A stretch of DNA of 13,286 bases from JANFXS01 sp022791155 (GCA_949743895.1 CATJUX010000065.1:1-13286); one strand, 5' to 3'; positions 1 to 6,320 are shown, counted from the first letter of the stretch. Numbers and translations: made by a program. The notes: generated from the letters alone by a model not told the origin.

Positions 1-40
1 ATATATATAAACTGTATCACTGTTTTTAATAAGTATATAA

Positions 41-382
41 TGAGTAGGCCAGACGGTCGCCCAAAGTTTTTTGCTTTGGGAGGAAAGTCCGGGCTTCAAA
101 GAGCAAGGGCGCCAGCTAACGACTGGTGAAGGCGACTTCAAGGAAAGTGCAACAGAAATAAACCGCCTGGCATTTTATGCTGGGTAAGGATGGAAAGGTG
201 GGGTAAGAGCCCACCGCTTTGTCGGCAACGTCAAAGGCCCTGTAAACCCCGCCCGAAGCAAGACATATAAAAGCGTTTGGGGCTGCTCGTCCCGCTTTGG
301 CAATTGTCGCATGATGATGCTGGTGACAGCATACCAAGATAGATGACCGTCAAATACAGAACCCGGCTTATAGACCTGCTCA
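41..382 (+). ncRNA. rnpB: RNase P RNA, bacterial class A
   Basis: Catalytic RNA of ribonuclease P, which removes 5' leaders from tRNA precursors together with the RnpA protein. Recognisable conserved blocks, in order, are the GAGGAAAGUCCGGGC core near 80-94, ACAGAAAUAAACCGCC near 152-167, the GGAUGGAAAGGUGGG/CCCACC arm near 188-216, AAACCCCGCCCGAAGCAAGA near 244-263, the P18 hairpin AUGCUG-GUGA-CAGCAU near 315-330 with a GNRA loop, and AGAUGACCGUC near 341-351. The ends are set by the closing P1 helix: 41-48 (TGAGTAGG) pairs with 375-382 (CCTGCTCA), with one G-U pair. T-rich DNA at 383-396 follows P1, so P1 plus this run may act as the terminator. The class A call rests on the overall block order. 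The promoter is not assigned, because the TATAAT at 36-41 overlaps the expected 5' end. Confidence 0.96.
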
Positions 383-487
383 TTTTATTATTTTTTAATA
401 TATGCGAAGCATTAGAATCAACATAGAAGTAATTCAATAATAATTTCCATGTGATTCATGTTGAAAACACAATATTTTTGCCATTAG

Positions 488-519
488 AAAAGCACTCTTA
501 TAAAAAAGGGTGCTTTTTT
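488..519. terminator. Strong hairpin with T-run, probable rho-independent terminator
   Basis: A 12-bp stem, AAAAGCACTCTT (488-499) against AAGGGTGCTTTT (506-517) with one T-G wobble, closes a 6-nt loop and runs into six T residues (514-519). In the + direction it could stop read-through from rnpB. On the - strand the T-run is only four long, so it may weakly stop the amidase transcript. It sits just inside the 12-bp direct repeat, so it could instead be the left-end hairpin of the IS200-like remnant. Confidence 0.7.
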
Positions 520-586
520 GTTGCCAGACGAAAGCTGTCGGTTGTGTTGGTGTTTGAAAAGGGTTTTAGATAGGAAAAATAAGAAA

Positions 587-637
587 CCTCCTTTTGTATA
601 ATGTAAAGTTTGCCAACCGAAATAATACAAAAGGAGG
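587..637 (+). promoter_or_regulatory. Inverted repeat that would sequester the transposase ribosome binding site
   Basis: CCTCCTTTTGTAT (587-599) is the exact reverse complement of ATACAAAAGGAGG (625-637); the loop is 25 nt. The right arm contains the AAGGAGG Shine-Dalgarno sequence for the ATG at 644, so the left arm is an anti-Shine-Dalgarno. In IS200, a 5' leader stem-loop that hides the tnpA ribosome binding site is known and keeps transposition low. The pairing is seen directly; the regulatory role is inferred from that parallel. Confidence 0.65.
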
Positions 638-643
638 ATCCGA

Positions 644-811
644 ATGGATAAAAACAGTTTAGCACATACAACAAGCAATTGCAAATATCATATAGTGTTT
701 GTGCCAAAATGCTATACTTCAAGCGTTAAAAATTGGCTTGCTCAAAGGCTTCCAATTTGCCTGAGAGTCAAAATAGACAATGAACATAATTTTGTGGCAA
801 CAAGCAGTTAA
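644..811 (+). pseudogene. Truncated IS200/IS605-family TnpA (Y1 transposase) remnant
   Basis: A 55-codon frame opens at an ATG with a very strong upstream AAGGAGG. The first 23 residues, with the stretch SLAHTTSNCKYHIVFVPK, match from memory the conserved N-terminus of IS200-type TnpA proteins (typically ..LSHTKWNCKYHIVFxPKYRR). After about residue 24 the similarity stops, and the frame ends at TAA 809-811. The usual protein is about 140-155 residues with an HxH metal motif and a catalytic tyrosine, none of which is present. It is therefore a dead fragment joined to unrelated or shifted sequence. TnpA enzymes cut and join single-stranded element ends; this copy cannot. No accompanying tnpB is visible. 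Confidence 0.75.
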
Positions 812-835
812 TTGCCAGAACATATTTTTGCCAGT

Positions 836-3010
836 CTATCTGTAGGCATATTGGTTAAGCATGTCAACAATAGCCGAATATATAGCTTCAGCCGCTTTTT
901 GGCGGTTATATTCGTCAGATATTATTGCGGCATCTTCGCTGTTTGAAAGGAAACATGTTTCAATTAATATTGCAGGAACAGTTGTTTTGTTAAGAACTAT
1001 CAAATCGGGGCGGTTTTTTATGCCTCTGTTTTCAGTTCCAAGTGCATTCACGACATAATTAAGCATGAACTGCGCGGCAACTTTGCTTGTGAGTTTTCCG
1101 TCTGTTTCAGATGCATGTGGTGTATATAAAACTTCTGTTCCATGTGGTGTGGCGCTTTCAGCTGCATTTTGATGTATTGAAACAAAGAGGTCTGCAGCTT
1201 GATTTCCCATCGCAGCTCTGCTTATATTCGTTGGATAACTGTCATCAATTCTTGTTGCATAAACTTTTATGCTGTTGTCATTTTCAAGCATTTCATAGAC
1301 ACGCTTTGCTATGTCAAGGTTAATATTTTTTTCTGTTAGACCATTTCCACTGGTTCCTGGATCTGTTCCTCCGTGTCCGGCATCAATGACAACAATTCTA
1401 TCATAAACTTCACGTGGAGACACAAAATGAATTCTTATTTCGTCATCATCAGAACTAATTTCAGCTGATATAAGCGAATTTTCGTTTACAGTGAATTCAG
1501 TTCTTCCGTTTCCGTTGTTTGACAAATTTATGCTCGAAACGAAAGAGTCTCCACCTCCCATATTTCCATATCCATATGTTGCTTGATAGTTTCCATCCAT
1601 AGTTATTATATACTTGCCATTCATATAATCATCATAAAGCACAAAATTTCCTTCTGTCAGGCCATCGTGGTTATTCAATATGAGCGTATGAGTTCGAGGA
1701 TCGTATACAGCGTTCTCAACTGTGGATTTTTCAACAACAATTTCGGTGTATGTGTCTCTTTGATAAACTGAATACTCAATGTCTCTTGTTGCTTCAAGAG
1801 ATATTGTGGTGTTTGTGTTGATGTTTTGAGTGGATATATTTTCAATATAATTAAGTTCATATGTATCATAGCTTGAGCTGAGACTGCTTGTGGAATTTGG
1901 TATTTCTATTGTAAGCATAAAGGGAAGAACTGTTTTGGAAATATTGACAGCGGCAGCAGTGTCGCCATATATACGGAAAATGTCCTTGTTTCCATCCGCG
2001 TGTGCCGAAAAATCAGTTAAGTTGATTTTGTTGAATGATATGATTATACTTCTCATGTCACTTCCCATTGTAATGGTGTATCCTACATTGGAGTTCAAAT
2101 CAAACACAACACGGGCAATTCGATTGGGTTCTGTTTGGTTTTGTGCAGAACGTATGTTTTTGACAATTGTGCTGTTTGTTGCTGTTATATTAGCATTTGA
2201 TATGTTCATATCGGCATTGTATATGTCAACTACAATTCTGTTGTTGTCAAGCATAAAACTCTCATATTTGCCTATGCGATCACTTGCATTTATTGTGAAA
2301 ACTTGTGACGAAGTCTGTTCTGTGGGCAAAGTTATGCTTGAAACGCTGATTGTATTTCCTGTTTCACCTGTACCGCCTGTGATGTTGTTTGATGAACCGG
2401 TTTGTGTGTTTGAAGGCTTGGTGTTCGTGTTGTTGTTTGTGTTTGTATTATTGTTTTCTTCTGGAATGGTGTTTTGGTTGTTATTGTTATTTTCGGAAGG
2501 AGCAGTAGCATCGATGTGGCTGCTGTCATTTATTTTGATTAGCCTTGTGGCATCATCCCAGTTTACACTGCAATCAAGAGCTTCGGCAGCAGCGCGCACT
2601 GGTATCATTGTTCTGTCGTTTATAATTTTTGCCGGAACATCCATCTTAAATTCACTGCCATTTGATTGGCCGGAATCACTGTCAATTTTGAGTGTCACAA
2701 TTTTGCTGTCTTTTACAATATAAACCTCACGTGTGTCGGCATTCCATTGAACATCGGCGCCAAGCTTTTCAAACACAGCGCGCGCTGGAACCAATGTGCG
2801 GCCGCTTATAATGACAGCTGGCATATCAAGGTTTGTTATTTCTTCACCATTTACTATAATTTTGACTTCTTCAGCCGAGTAGCTGTGATTTGCGCCATCA
2901 TAAAATAAGTTAAGTTTTATATTTTCAGCATATGAAAATGTGCAGGTTGCCAGAATGAATATGGTGCTTAAACCTGCAAACATCAAATTTTTGAGACTGT
3001 TTTTGAACAT
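836..3010 (-). CDS. Secreted N-acetylmuramoyl-L-alanine amidase with copper-amine-oxidase-like N-terminal and AMIN domains
   Basis: A 724-residue exported zinc amidase predicted to cut the bond between N-acetylmuramic acid and the peptide stem. Residues 1-28 form a signal peptide (basic start, hydrophobic core, FSYA end). Residues about 48-162 hold two stretches of the copper-amine-oxidase-like N-terminal fold (RTLVPARAVFEKLGADVQW and RTMIPVRAAAEALDCSVNW), common in Clostridia surface proteins. A low-complexity Asn/Thr-rich linker spans about 170-225. One or more AMIN-like beta domains follow (about 225-430), which in other amidases target the wall. The Amidase_3 domain is at about 539-724, with likely zinc ligands H546 (DAGHGG), E560 (LTEKNINLDIA) and H613 (SIHQNAAE), and catalytic E684 (ILIETCFLSN). 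All key residues are present. A ribosome binding site (AGAGGG on the - strand) lies just before the ATG. It is larger than most AmiC-type enzymes because of the N-terminal modules. Confidence 0.93.
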   Translation of the reverse strand: MFKNSLKNLMFAGLSTIFILATCTFSYAENIKLNLFYDGANHSYSAEEVKIIVNGEEITNLDMPAVIISGRTLVPARAVFEKLGADVQWNADTREVYIVKDSKIVTLKIDSDSGQSNGSEFKMDVPAKIINDRTMIPVRAAAEALDCSVNWDDATRLIKINDSSHIDATAPSENNNNNQNTIPEENNNTNTNNNTNTKPSNTQTGSSNNITGGTGETGNTISVSSITLPTEQTSSQVFTINASDRIGKYESFMLDNNRIVVDIYNADMNISNANITATNSTIVKNIRSAQNQTEPNRIARVVFDLNSNVGYTITMGSDMRSIIISFNKINLTDFSAHADGNKDIFRIYGDTAAAVNISKTVLPFMLTIEIPNSTSSLSSSYDTYELNYIENISTQNINTNTTISLEATRDIEYSVYQRDTYTEIVVEKSTVENAVYDPRTHTLILNNHDGLTEGNFVLYDDYMNGKYIITMDGNYQATYGYGNMGGGDSFVSSINLSNNGNGRTEFTVNENSLISAEISSDDDEIRIHFVSPREVYDRIVVIDAGHGGTDPGTSGNGLTEKNINLDIAKRVYEMLENDNSIKVYATRIDDSYPTNISRAAMGNQAADLFVSIHQNAAESATPHGTEVLYTPHASETDGKLTSKVAAQFMLNYVVNALGTENRGIKNRPDLIVLNKTTVPAILIETCFLSNSEDAAIISDEYNRQKAAEAIYSAIVDMLNQYAYR

Positions 3011-3050
3011 TAAAATCCCTCTTTCAGTTTGGTTTAGAAGCGACTTTAAC

Positions 3051-3079
3051 AGTATACCAAAAAAAAGAAGCGTTGTGTA
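3051..3079 (-). promoter_or_regulatory. Candidate sigma-A promoter of the amidase gene
   Basis: Read on the - strand, TACACA (3079-3074) and TATACT (3056-3051) are separated by 17 bp, matching 4/6 and 5/6 of the -35 and -10 consensus. Transcription would start near 3044, about 34 nt before the ATG at 3010. No experimental support. Confidence 0.5.
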
Positions 3080-3132
3080 GAATTATGTTAATTTTGCAAT
3101 AAAAATGTAATAATTTTCATAGCTTAAATTGA

Positions 3133-3327
3133 GTGACAAGTGAAAATAATGTGCGAATGTATGAGGCAATTGGCAAACGTGTAATTGACACGATCACTTT
3201 CATGTCTTTCGAACTTAAAGAAAATGAAATCACAACGATTGAAACAGCTGAACTTTCATTCCGTATTTTTGAATTTGACGGATAGGATATTATAGTTGAC
3301 ACTGATGTAGTTAACGTGGTCTTCTAA
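3133..3327 (+). pseudogene. Small interrupted frame in the amidase-sigG gap, function unknown
   Basis: I do not recognise this product. On the + strand a frame runs from 3133 (GTG; an ATG at 3157 is also in frame) for 50 codons. It reads as plausible protein (MYEAIGKRVIDTITFMSF, then acidic and hydrophobic residues ending FRIFEFDG), then meets TAG at 3283-3285. The same frame stays open for 13 more hydrophobic/acidic codons (DIIVDTDVVNVVF) to TAA 3325-3327, followed 16 nt later by a terminator hairpin. No Shine-Dalgarno sequence precedes either start. This looks like the tail of a decayed gene with a nonsense mutation, or a short real protein ending at 3285. A - strand frame over the same bases (3302-3117) looks less protein-like. 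Coding status is uncertain. Confidence 0.35.
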
Positions 3328-3342
3328 TATATGTAGTCAAGC

Positions 3343-3372
3343 AAAAACTCCTCGCTTTTGTGAGGGGTTTTT
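3343..3372. terminator. Bidirectional rho-independent terminator
   Basis: AAAAACTCCTC (3343-3353) pairs with GAGGGGTTTTT (3362-3372) as an 11-bp stem with one T-G wobble and an 8-nt loop. It has T-runs on both strands. It lies 82 bp past the sigG stop on the - strand, so it would end the sigG transcript, and it would also end any + strand transcript through the small frame at 3133. Confidence 0.85.
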
Positions 3373-3453
3373 ACTTATTCCACTTTTATATCGGCTCAGT
3401 GAAAAAATGATGAAAATGCACTTATAAGAAAGGGAATTTGGATTCAAGAGATT

Positions 3454-4227
3454 TTACATATATTTTCGCATGTGTTTGAGAGCGCTTTTTTCAAGCCTTG
3501 AAACCTGCGCTTGGCTTATTCCTATCTCGCCGCTGACTTCCATTTGTGTTTTCCCTTCAAAAAACCTTAAAGTTAAAATGTGTTTTTCTCTTTCGCTTAG
3601 ACGGTTCATTGCCTGTGACAAAGATATATTTTCGATCCATAATCCATCGCCATTTTTATCATCTTTAATTTGATCCATTATATATAACGTGTCGCCTCCA
3701 TCATGAAACACAGGCTCAAAAAGTGAGACGGGTTCCTGAATGGCGTCAAGAGCCATGACGATTTCTTCTTTTGGCAAGTTCATCTCCTTTGCAATTTCTT
3801 CAATTTTAGGTTCGCGTGAAAGACTAACGGTTAGCCTTTCTTTGGCCTGAAGCGCTTTATATGCGGTGTCTCTTATGCTTCTGCTGACACGTATGCTGTT
3901 GTTGTCTCTGAGATACCTCCTTATTTCGCCTATAATCATTGGCACGGCATATGTGGAAAATTTTACATTTTGTGTCACATCAAAATTGTCAAGCGCTTTA
4001 ATCAAACCTATGCATCCAACCTGAAAAAGATCATCCATTTGTTCACCGCGATTTGTGAAGCGCTGTATAACGCTTAGCACAAGACGAAGATTACCGTATA
4101 TATATTGTTGACGGGCTTCCTGGTCACCCTGTTGTATCTTCTCAAACAGCTCTTTTTTTTGTTCTGATGTAAGTATGGGAAGCTTTGAAGTGTTTACTCC
4201 GCATATTTCAACTTTGTTGTATACCAT
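3454..4227 (-). CDS. sigG: RNA polymerase sporulation sigma factor, sigma G
   Basis: A 257-residue late forespore sigma factor that directs RNA polymerase to forespore genes after engulfment (small acid-soluble spore proteins, germination proteins). The N-terminus NKVEICGVNTSKLP is the hallmark of sigma G. Region 2 lies at about 45-115 (DDLFQVGCIGLIKALDNFD, FSTYAVPMIIGEIRRYLRD), region 3 at about 116-180, and region 4 at about 205-250 with the helix-turn-helix GKTQMEVSGEIGISQAQVSR. Its length matches the family (about 260). The ATG at 4227 follows a strong GGGGAGG on the - strand. Overall similarity to Bacillus subtilis SigG is very high, as recalled from its sequence. In Bacillus and many Clostridia sigG sits directly after spoIIGA-sigE. 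Here neither is next to it; the gene is divergent from a DJ-1 gene and within 2 kb of the spoIIA operon. Confidence 0.97.
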   Translation of the reverse strand: MVYNKVEICGVNTSKLPILTSEQKKELFEKIQQGDQEARQQYIYGNLRLVLSVIQRFTNRGEQMDDLFQVGCIGLIKALDNFDVTQNVKFSTYAVPMIIGEIRRYLRDNNSIRVSRSIRDTAYKALQAKERLTVSLSREPKIEEIAKEMNLPKEEIVMALDAIQEPVSLFEPVFHDGGDTLYIMDQIKDDKNGDGLWIENISLSQAMNRLSEREKHILTLRFFEGKTQMEVSGEIGISQAQVSRLEKSALKHMRKYM

Positions 4228-4265
4228 TTCTGTTTCCTCCCCTAAAAATAAGTTATATAAAAATG

Positions 4266-4290
4266 ATTACCAGAGCAGTTTAATTTATAC
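4266..4290 (-). promoter_or_regulatory. Candidate forespore (sigma F/sigma G type) promoter of sigG
   Basis: On the - strand GTATA (4290-4286) is followed after 14 bp by GGTAAT (4271-4266), about 38 bp before the ATG. This resembles the sigma F pattern GYWTA followed by GGNRANA, but the -10 part is imperfect and the spacing 1-2 bp short. Sigma F control plus sigma G self-activation of sigG is known in Bacillus subtilis. The rest of the 281-bp gap (4228-4508) is AT-rich, and I see no gene in it. Confidence 0.35.
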
Positions 4291-4508
4291 AGGGAAGAAA
4301 AAGCCAAATTTTTCAAAAATTGAAAGTGATATATGGATTTATGTTTTCTATAATGCTATAATGAAATAAAAATTTTCTATGAATTTAATTTTTATTTGAT
4401 GCGCATTATTTGTGAATGTTTTTCATTGCTTAATAAATTTATAGGAAATTTTGTTTTACTTAATGTTTTTTGTCAAGTTTGTAAAAAATAAAAACAAAGG
4501 AGTTTGAT

Positions 4509-5111
4509 ATGAAAAAAGTTGTCTTGTTTGTTATATTAGATCAATATGCCGATTGGGAGGCAGCATATATTTCTTCAGCCATAAACATGCTTGGATATGA
4601 AAAATATGAAATAAAAACTGTGTCTATATCAAAAGAACCTGTTATATCAATAGGCGGATTTAGAACTGTTCCAGATTATGACATCAATTCTGTTCCCAAA
4701 GACTATGAAGCGGTGCTCTTGATTGGAGGAATGACGTGGAGAAGTGATTTGGCAAAACAAGTTAAACCTTTGGTTTGTGAATGCTTTGAAAAGGGGAAAA
4801 CATTGGGCGGAATTTGCGATGCTTCAGCATTTTTGGGAACAGTTGGAATATTGAACGATGTAAATCACACAAGCAATGATTTGAAAGATCTCAAAAATTG
4901 GGCGCAACATGAATATAAAGGAGAAAATAAGTATATTATGCGGCAATCGGTTAGGGACAAAAACATAATCACTGCCAACGGAACAGCAGCCATGGAATTT
5001 GCTAAAGATGTGCTTATGGCGCTTGAAGTTGCATCTGAGGAAAAAATAAACGAATGGTATAACTTTCATAAGTTAGGATATTATAATGTGCCATTGCCTC
5101 AAATGGAGTGA
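4509..5111 (+). CDS. DJ-1/PfpI (type 1 glutamine amidotransferase-like) family protein
   Basis: A 200-residue cytoplasmic protein of the DJ-1/PfpI superfamily. The flavodoxin-like start KKVVLFVILDQYADWEAAY carries the conserved acidic residue E17. IGGFRTVPDYDI and VLLIGGMTW (about 48-77) are typical. The nucleophile elbow GGICDASAFLG gives C103, and H120 (NHTSND) is placed where family members often have a catalytic or supporting histidine. The family includes proteases, glyoxalase/deglycase enzymes and redox chaperones, so the substrate cannot be told; closest in feel are the uncharacterised YoaZ-like proteins of Bacillota. AAAGGAG lies 8 nt before the ATG. It is divergent from sigG and followed 83 bp later by a cysteine hydrolase with its own possible promoter. 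Confidence 0.88.
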   Translation: MKKVVLFVILDQYADWEAAYISSAINMLGYEKYEIKTVSISKEPVISIGGFRTVPDYDINSVPKDYEAVLLIGGMTWRSDLAKQVKPLVCECFEKGKTLGGICDASAFLGTVGILNDVNHTSNDLKDLKNWAQHEYKGENKYIMRQSVRDKNIITANGTAAMEFAKDVLMALEVASEEKINEWYNFHKLGYYNVPLPQME

Positions 5112-5131
5112 GGTTTGATTGCATATTGATT

Positions 5132-5162
5132 TTGAGCTTTTGGTTTTTTGAAATGTTATAAT
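5132..5162 (+). promoter_or_regulatory. Candidate promoter of the isochorismatase-like gene
   Basis: A perfect TATAAT (5157-5162) lies 33 bp before the ATG at 5195. The best -35 is TTGAGC (5132-5137), but the 19-bp spacing is long, so the -10 is better supported than the -35. Confidence 0.4.
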
Positions 5163-5194
5163 TAACATAAAAATAATTTTTAGGAGGAATTGAA

Positions 5195-5737
5195 ATGAGA
5201 GTTTCGGCAGAAAACACAATGGCGCTCGTCATTGATTATCAGGAAAAACTGATTCCAGTTATATACAACAATGATGACATTGTTAAAAACAGCGCTTTGT
5301 TGATTAAAGGGCTCAATGAACTTGAAGTTCCTATTGTTGTGAGCCAGCAATATACAAAAGGACTTGGAGCAACAATTGAGCCAATAGCTTTAGCATTGGG
5401 GGAATTTGTGCCTTTTGACAAGATGTCATTCAGCCTTTGGGGAACAGAAGAAATTAGAGAAGCCATAAAGTCGGCCAACAGAAAAAACGTTGTTGTTTGT
5501 GGAGTTGAGGCACATATTTGTGTGCTTCAGACGGTTATAGATCTCGTTGAGAATGGATATAATGTTTTCGTTGTTGAAGACTGCATAGGCTCAAGAAAAC
5601 CTAATGACAAAAAATTCTCATGCAAAAGAGCTGTGAGAGAGGGCGCCTTTTTGACAACTTATGAAGCGATATTGTATGAACTTACAACAGGAGCGGGAAC
5701 ACCTCATTTCAAGGCAATTTCGAAATTGACAAAATAA
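5195..5737 (+). CDS. Isochorismatase-family cysteine hydrolase
   Basis: A 180-residue cytoplasmic hydrolase of the isochorismatase-like fold. The Asp-Lys-Cys catalytic triad is visible: D14 in ALVIDYQEKL, K76 in PFDKMSFS and C109 in CGVEAHICVLQT. This last motif also contains the conserved dipeptide before the nucleophile elbow. The length fits single-domain members (170-210). The family covers isochorismatase, nicotinamidase, N-carbamoylsarcosine amidase and many unknowns. The metal-binding motif of nicotinamidases is not evident, so the substrate stays open. AGGAGG at 5182-5187 is ideally placed for the ATG. No aroma of an enterobactin-type siderophore cluster is present, so the classical isochorismate role is unlikely. 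The gene is followed by a 234-bp gap with two hairpins, then spoIIAA. Confidence 0.9.
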   Translation: MRVSAENTMALVIDYQEKLIPVIYNNDDIVKNSALLIKGLNELEVPIVVSQQYTKGLGATIEPIALALGEFVPFDKMSFSLWGTEEIREAIKSANRKNVVVCGVEAHICVLQTVIDLVENGYNVFVVEDCIGSRKPNDKKFSCKRAVREGAFLTTYEAILYELTTGAGTPHFKAISKLTK

Positions 5738-5816
5738 ATTATTTCAACTTGTTTAGCCATAATGAGTTTTGATTTTTCATGCAAAAATTTTCTATATAGG
5801 GTAAAATATGCTGCCC

Positions 5817-5833
5817 TGCGGCAATTTGCCGCA
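5817..5833. repeat. Perfect short palindrome in the gap before spoIIAA
   Basis: TGCGGCAA (5817-5824) and TTGCCGCA (5826-5833) are exact reverse complements around a single T. This is a GC-rich island in otherwise AT-rich DNA. As RNA the real loop would be about 3-5 nt. It stands 7 nt before a second hairpin with a T-run. It could be a protein-binding palindrome, part of a structured RNA or a dispersed repeat; nothing decides among these. Confidence 0.6.
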
Positions 5834-5840
5834 ATAAATT

Positions 5841-5880
5841 CACCTGAAGGCCCTAAGTTGGCTGGAAGGTGTATTTTTTT
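5841..5880 (+). terminator. Hairpin with T-run, probable terminator of the isochorismatase-like gene
   Basis: CACCT (5841-5845) pairs with AGGTG (5867-5871), and GGCC (5849-5852) with GGCT (5860-5863), around a 7-nt loop. The 3x3 internal loop GAA/GGA between them could form stacked sheared G-A pairs. TATTTTTTT follows at once. It lies about 100 bp after the gene's stop and 90 bp before spoIIAA, which makes a terminator likely. The stem is less regular than the other terminators here, so a small structured RNA is an alternative. Confidence 0.5.
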
Positions 5881-5971
5881 GTATGAATTTGTTTTGGTTG
5901 TATTATAAAAAACAGTGATATTATAGAGGAGATAAAACATAAAACAAAATCTTAAAAAGGAGGATGCGTGG

Positions 5972-6307
5972 ATGAAAATTAGATTTGAGAAGGTGAAAAA
6001 CTGCCTTGTGGTCTATCCTGAAGGAGAGATAGATCACCATACATCCGAAAAAATAAGACATGAAGTTGATGAACAGTTTAAAGCATCTTTGGCAAAAAAC
6101 ATTGTGTTTGATTTTAACAACATCACTTTCATGGACAGCTCTGGAATAGGCATGCTCATTGGAAGATACAAAAGTGCGCACATGATGGGAGGCAAAATTG
6201 CGGTTACAGGCGTGAGCAGCGATCTTAAAAGAATTTTTTCGCTTTCAGGGCTTGGAAGGATAATAAAGCTGTTTCCAAATGTTGATGATGCGGTTGAAAA
6301 TATATAG
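5972..6307 (+). CDS. spoIIAA: Anti-sigma F factor antagonist SpoIIAA
   Basis: A 111-residue STAS-domain protein, first gene of the spoIIA operon. Unphosphorylated SpoIIAA binds SpoIIAB and frees sigma F in the forespore; SpoIIAB's kinase activity resets it, and the SpoIIE phosphatase reactivates it. The phosphorylation site is seen in ITFMDSSGIGMLIGRY, with S57 the likely phosphoserine (position 58 in Bacillus subtilis). The STAS start (CLVVYPEGEIDHHTSEKIR) and the ending (LSGLGRIIKLFPNVDDAV) fit the family, and the length is normal (about 115). AAGGAGG lies 8 nt before the ATG. The known operon promoter in Bacillus uses sigma H; I could not find a convincing sigma H site here. A weak sigma A-like pair, TTGTAT (5879-5884) and TATTAT (5901-5906) with 16-bp spacing, is present but unproven. 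Confidence 0.97.
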   Translation: MKIRFEKVKNCLVVYPEGEIDHHTSEKIRHEVDEQFKASLAKNIVFDFNNITFMDSSGIGMLIGRYKSAHMMGGKIAVTGVSSDLKRIFSLSGLGRIIKLFPNVDDAVENI

Positions 6308-6320
6308 TGAGGTGACATCT

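Larger units (their letters stand above)
472..833. repeat. 12-bp direct repeat flanking the IS remnant
   Basis: ATATTTTTGCCA occurs at 472-483 and again, identical, at 822-833. The roughly 340 bp between the copies hold a strong hairpin, a 13-bp inverted repeat and a broken IS200-type transposase start. The shorter core TTGCCA occurs two more times inside or at the edge (521-526 and 812-817), and TGGCAA at 795-800 makes a 6-bp hairpin with 812-817. The segment may be an internally deleted element with its ends. IS200/IS605 elements do not make target duplications, so the 12-bp repeat could also be of other origin. Confidence 0.5.

Noticed and set aside
116..337. 73-codon frame on the - strand
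   Set aside because: It is fully antisense to the RNase P RNA; no ribosome binding site or protein features support it.
1890..2723. 277-codon frame on the + strand
   Set aside because: It is a shadow of the amidase gene, arising from its low-complexity and repetitive coding sequence; the amidase has signal peptide, domains and catalytic residues.
3283..3285. TAG as a recoded (for example pyrrolysine) codon
   Set aside because: There is no recognisable family and no pyl genes in the window; a plain nonsense codon is much simpler.
3117..3302. 61-codon frame on the - strand in the amidase-sigG gap
   Set aside because: No ribosome binding site, and its composition is Ser/Ile-rich as expected for an antisense shadow; the + strand reading looks more protein-like.
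4320..4361. Promoter with two TATAAT copies (4349-4354 and 4357-4362) in the sigG-DJ-1 gap
   Set aside because: The only -35-like hexamer, TTGAAA at 4320, is 23 bp away, and no gene starts within the expected distance downstream.
5865..5890. Sigma H promoter for the spoIIA operon (AAGGTGTA ... TGAAT)
   Set aside because: The -35-like part matches poorly and the distance to GAAT is 3-4 bp too short for the sigma H consensus.
5738..5971. Known riboswitch in the leader of spoIIAA
   Set aside because: I compared it by eye with the conserved cores of TPP, FMN, SAM, glycine, ZTP, guanidine and fluoride riboswitches and saw no match.
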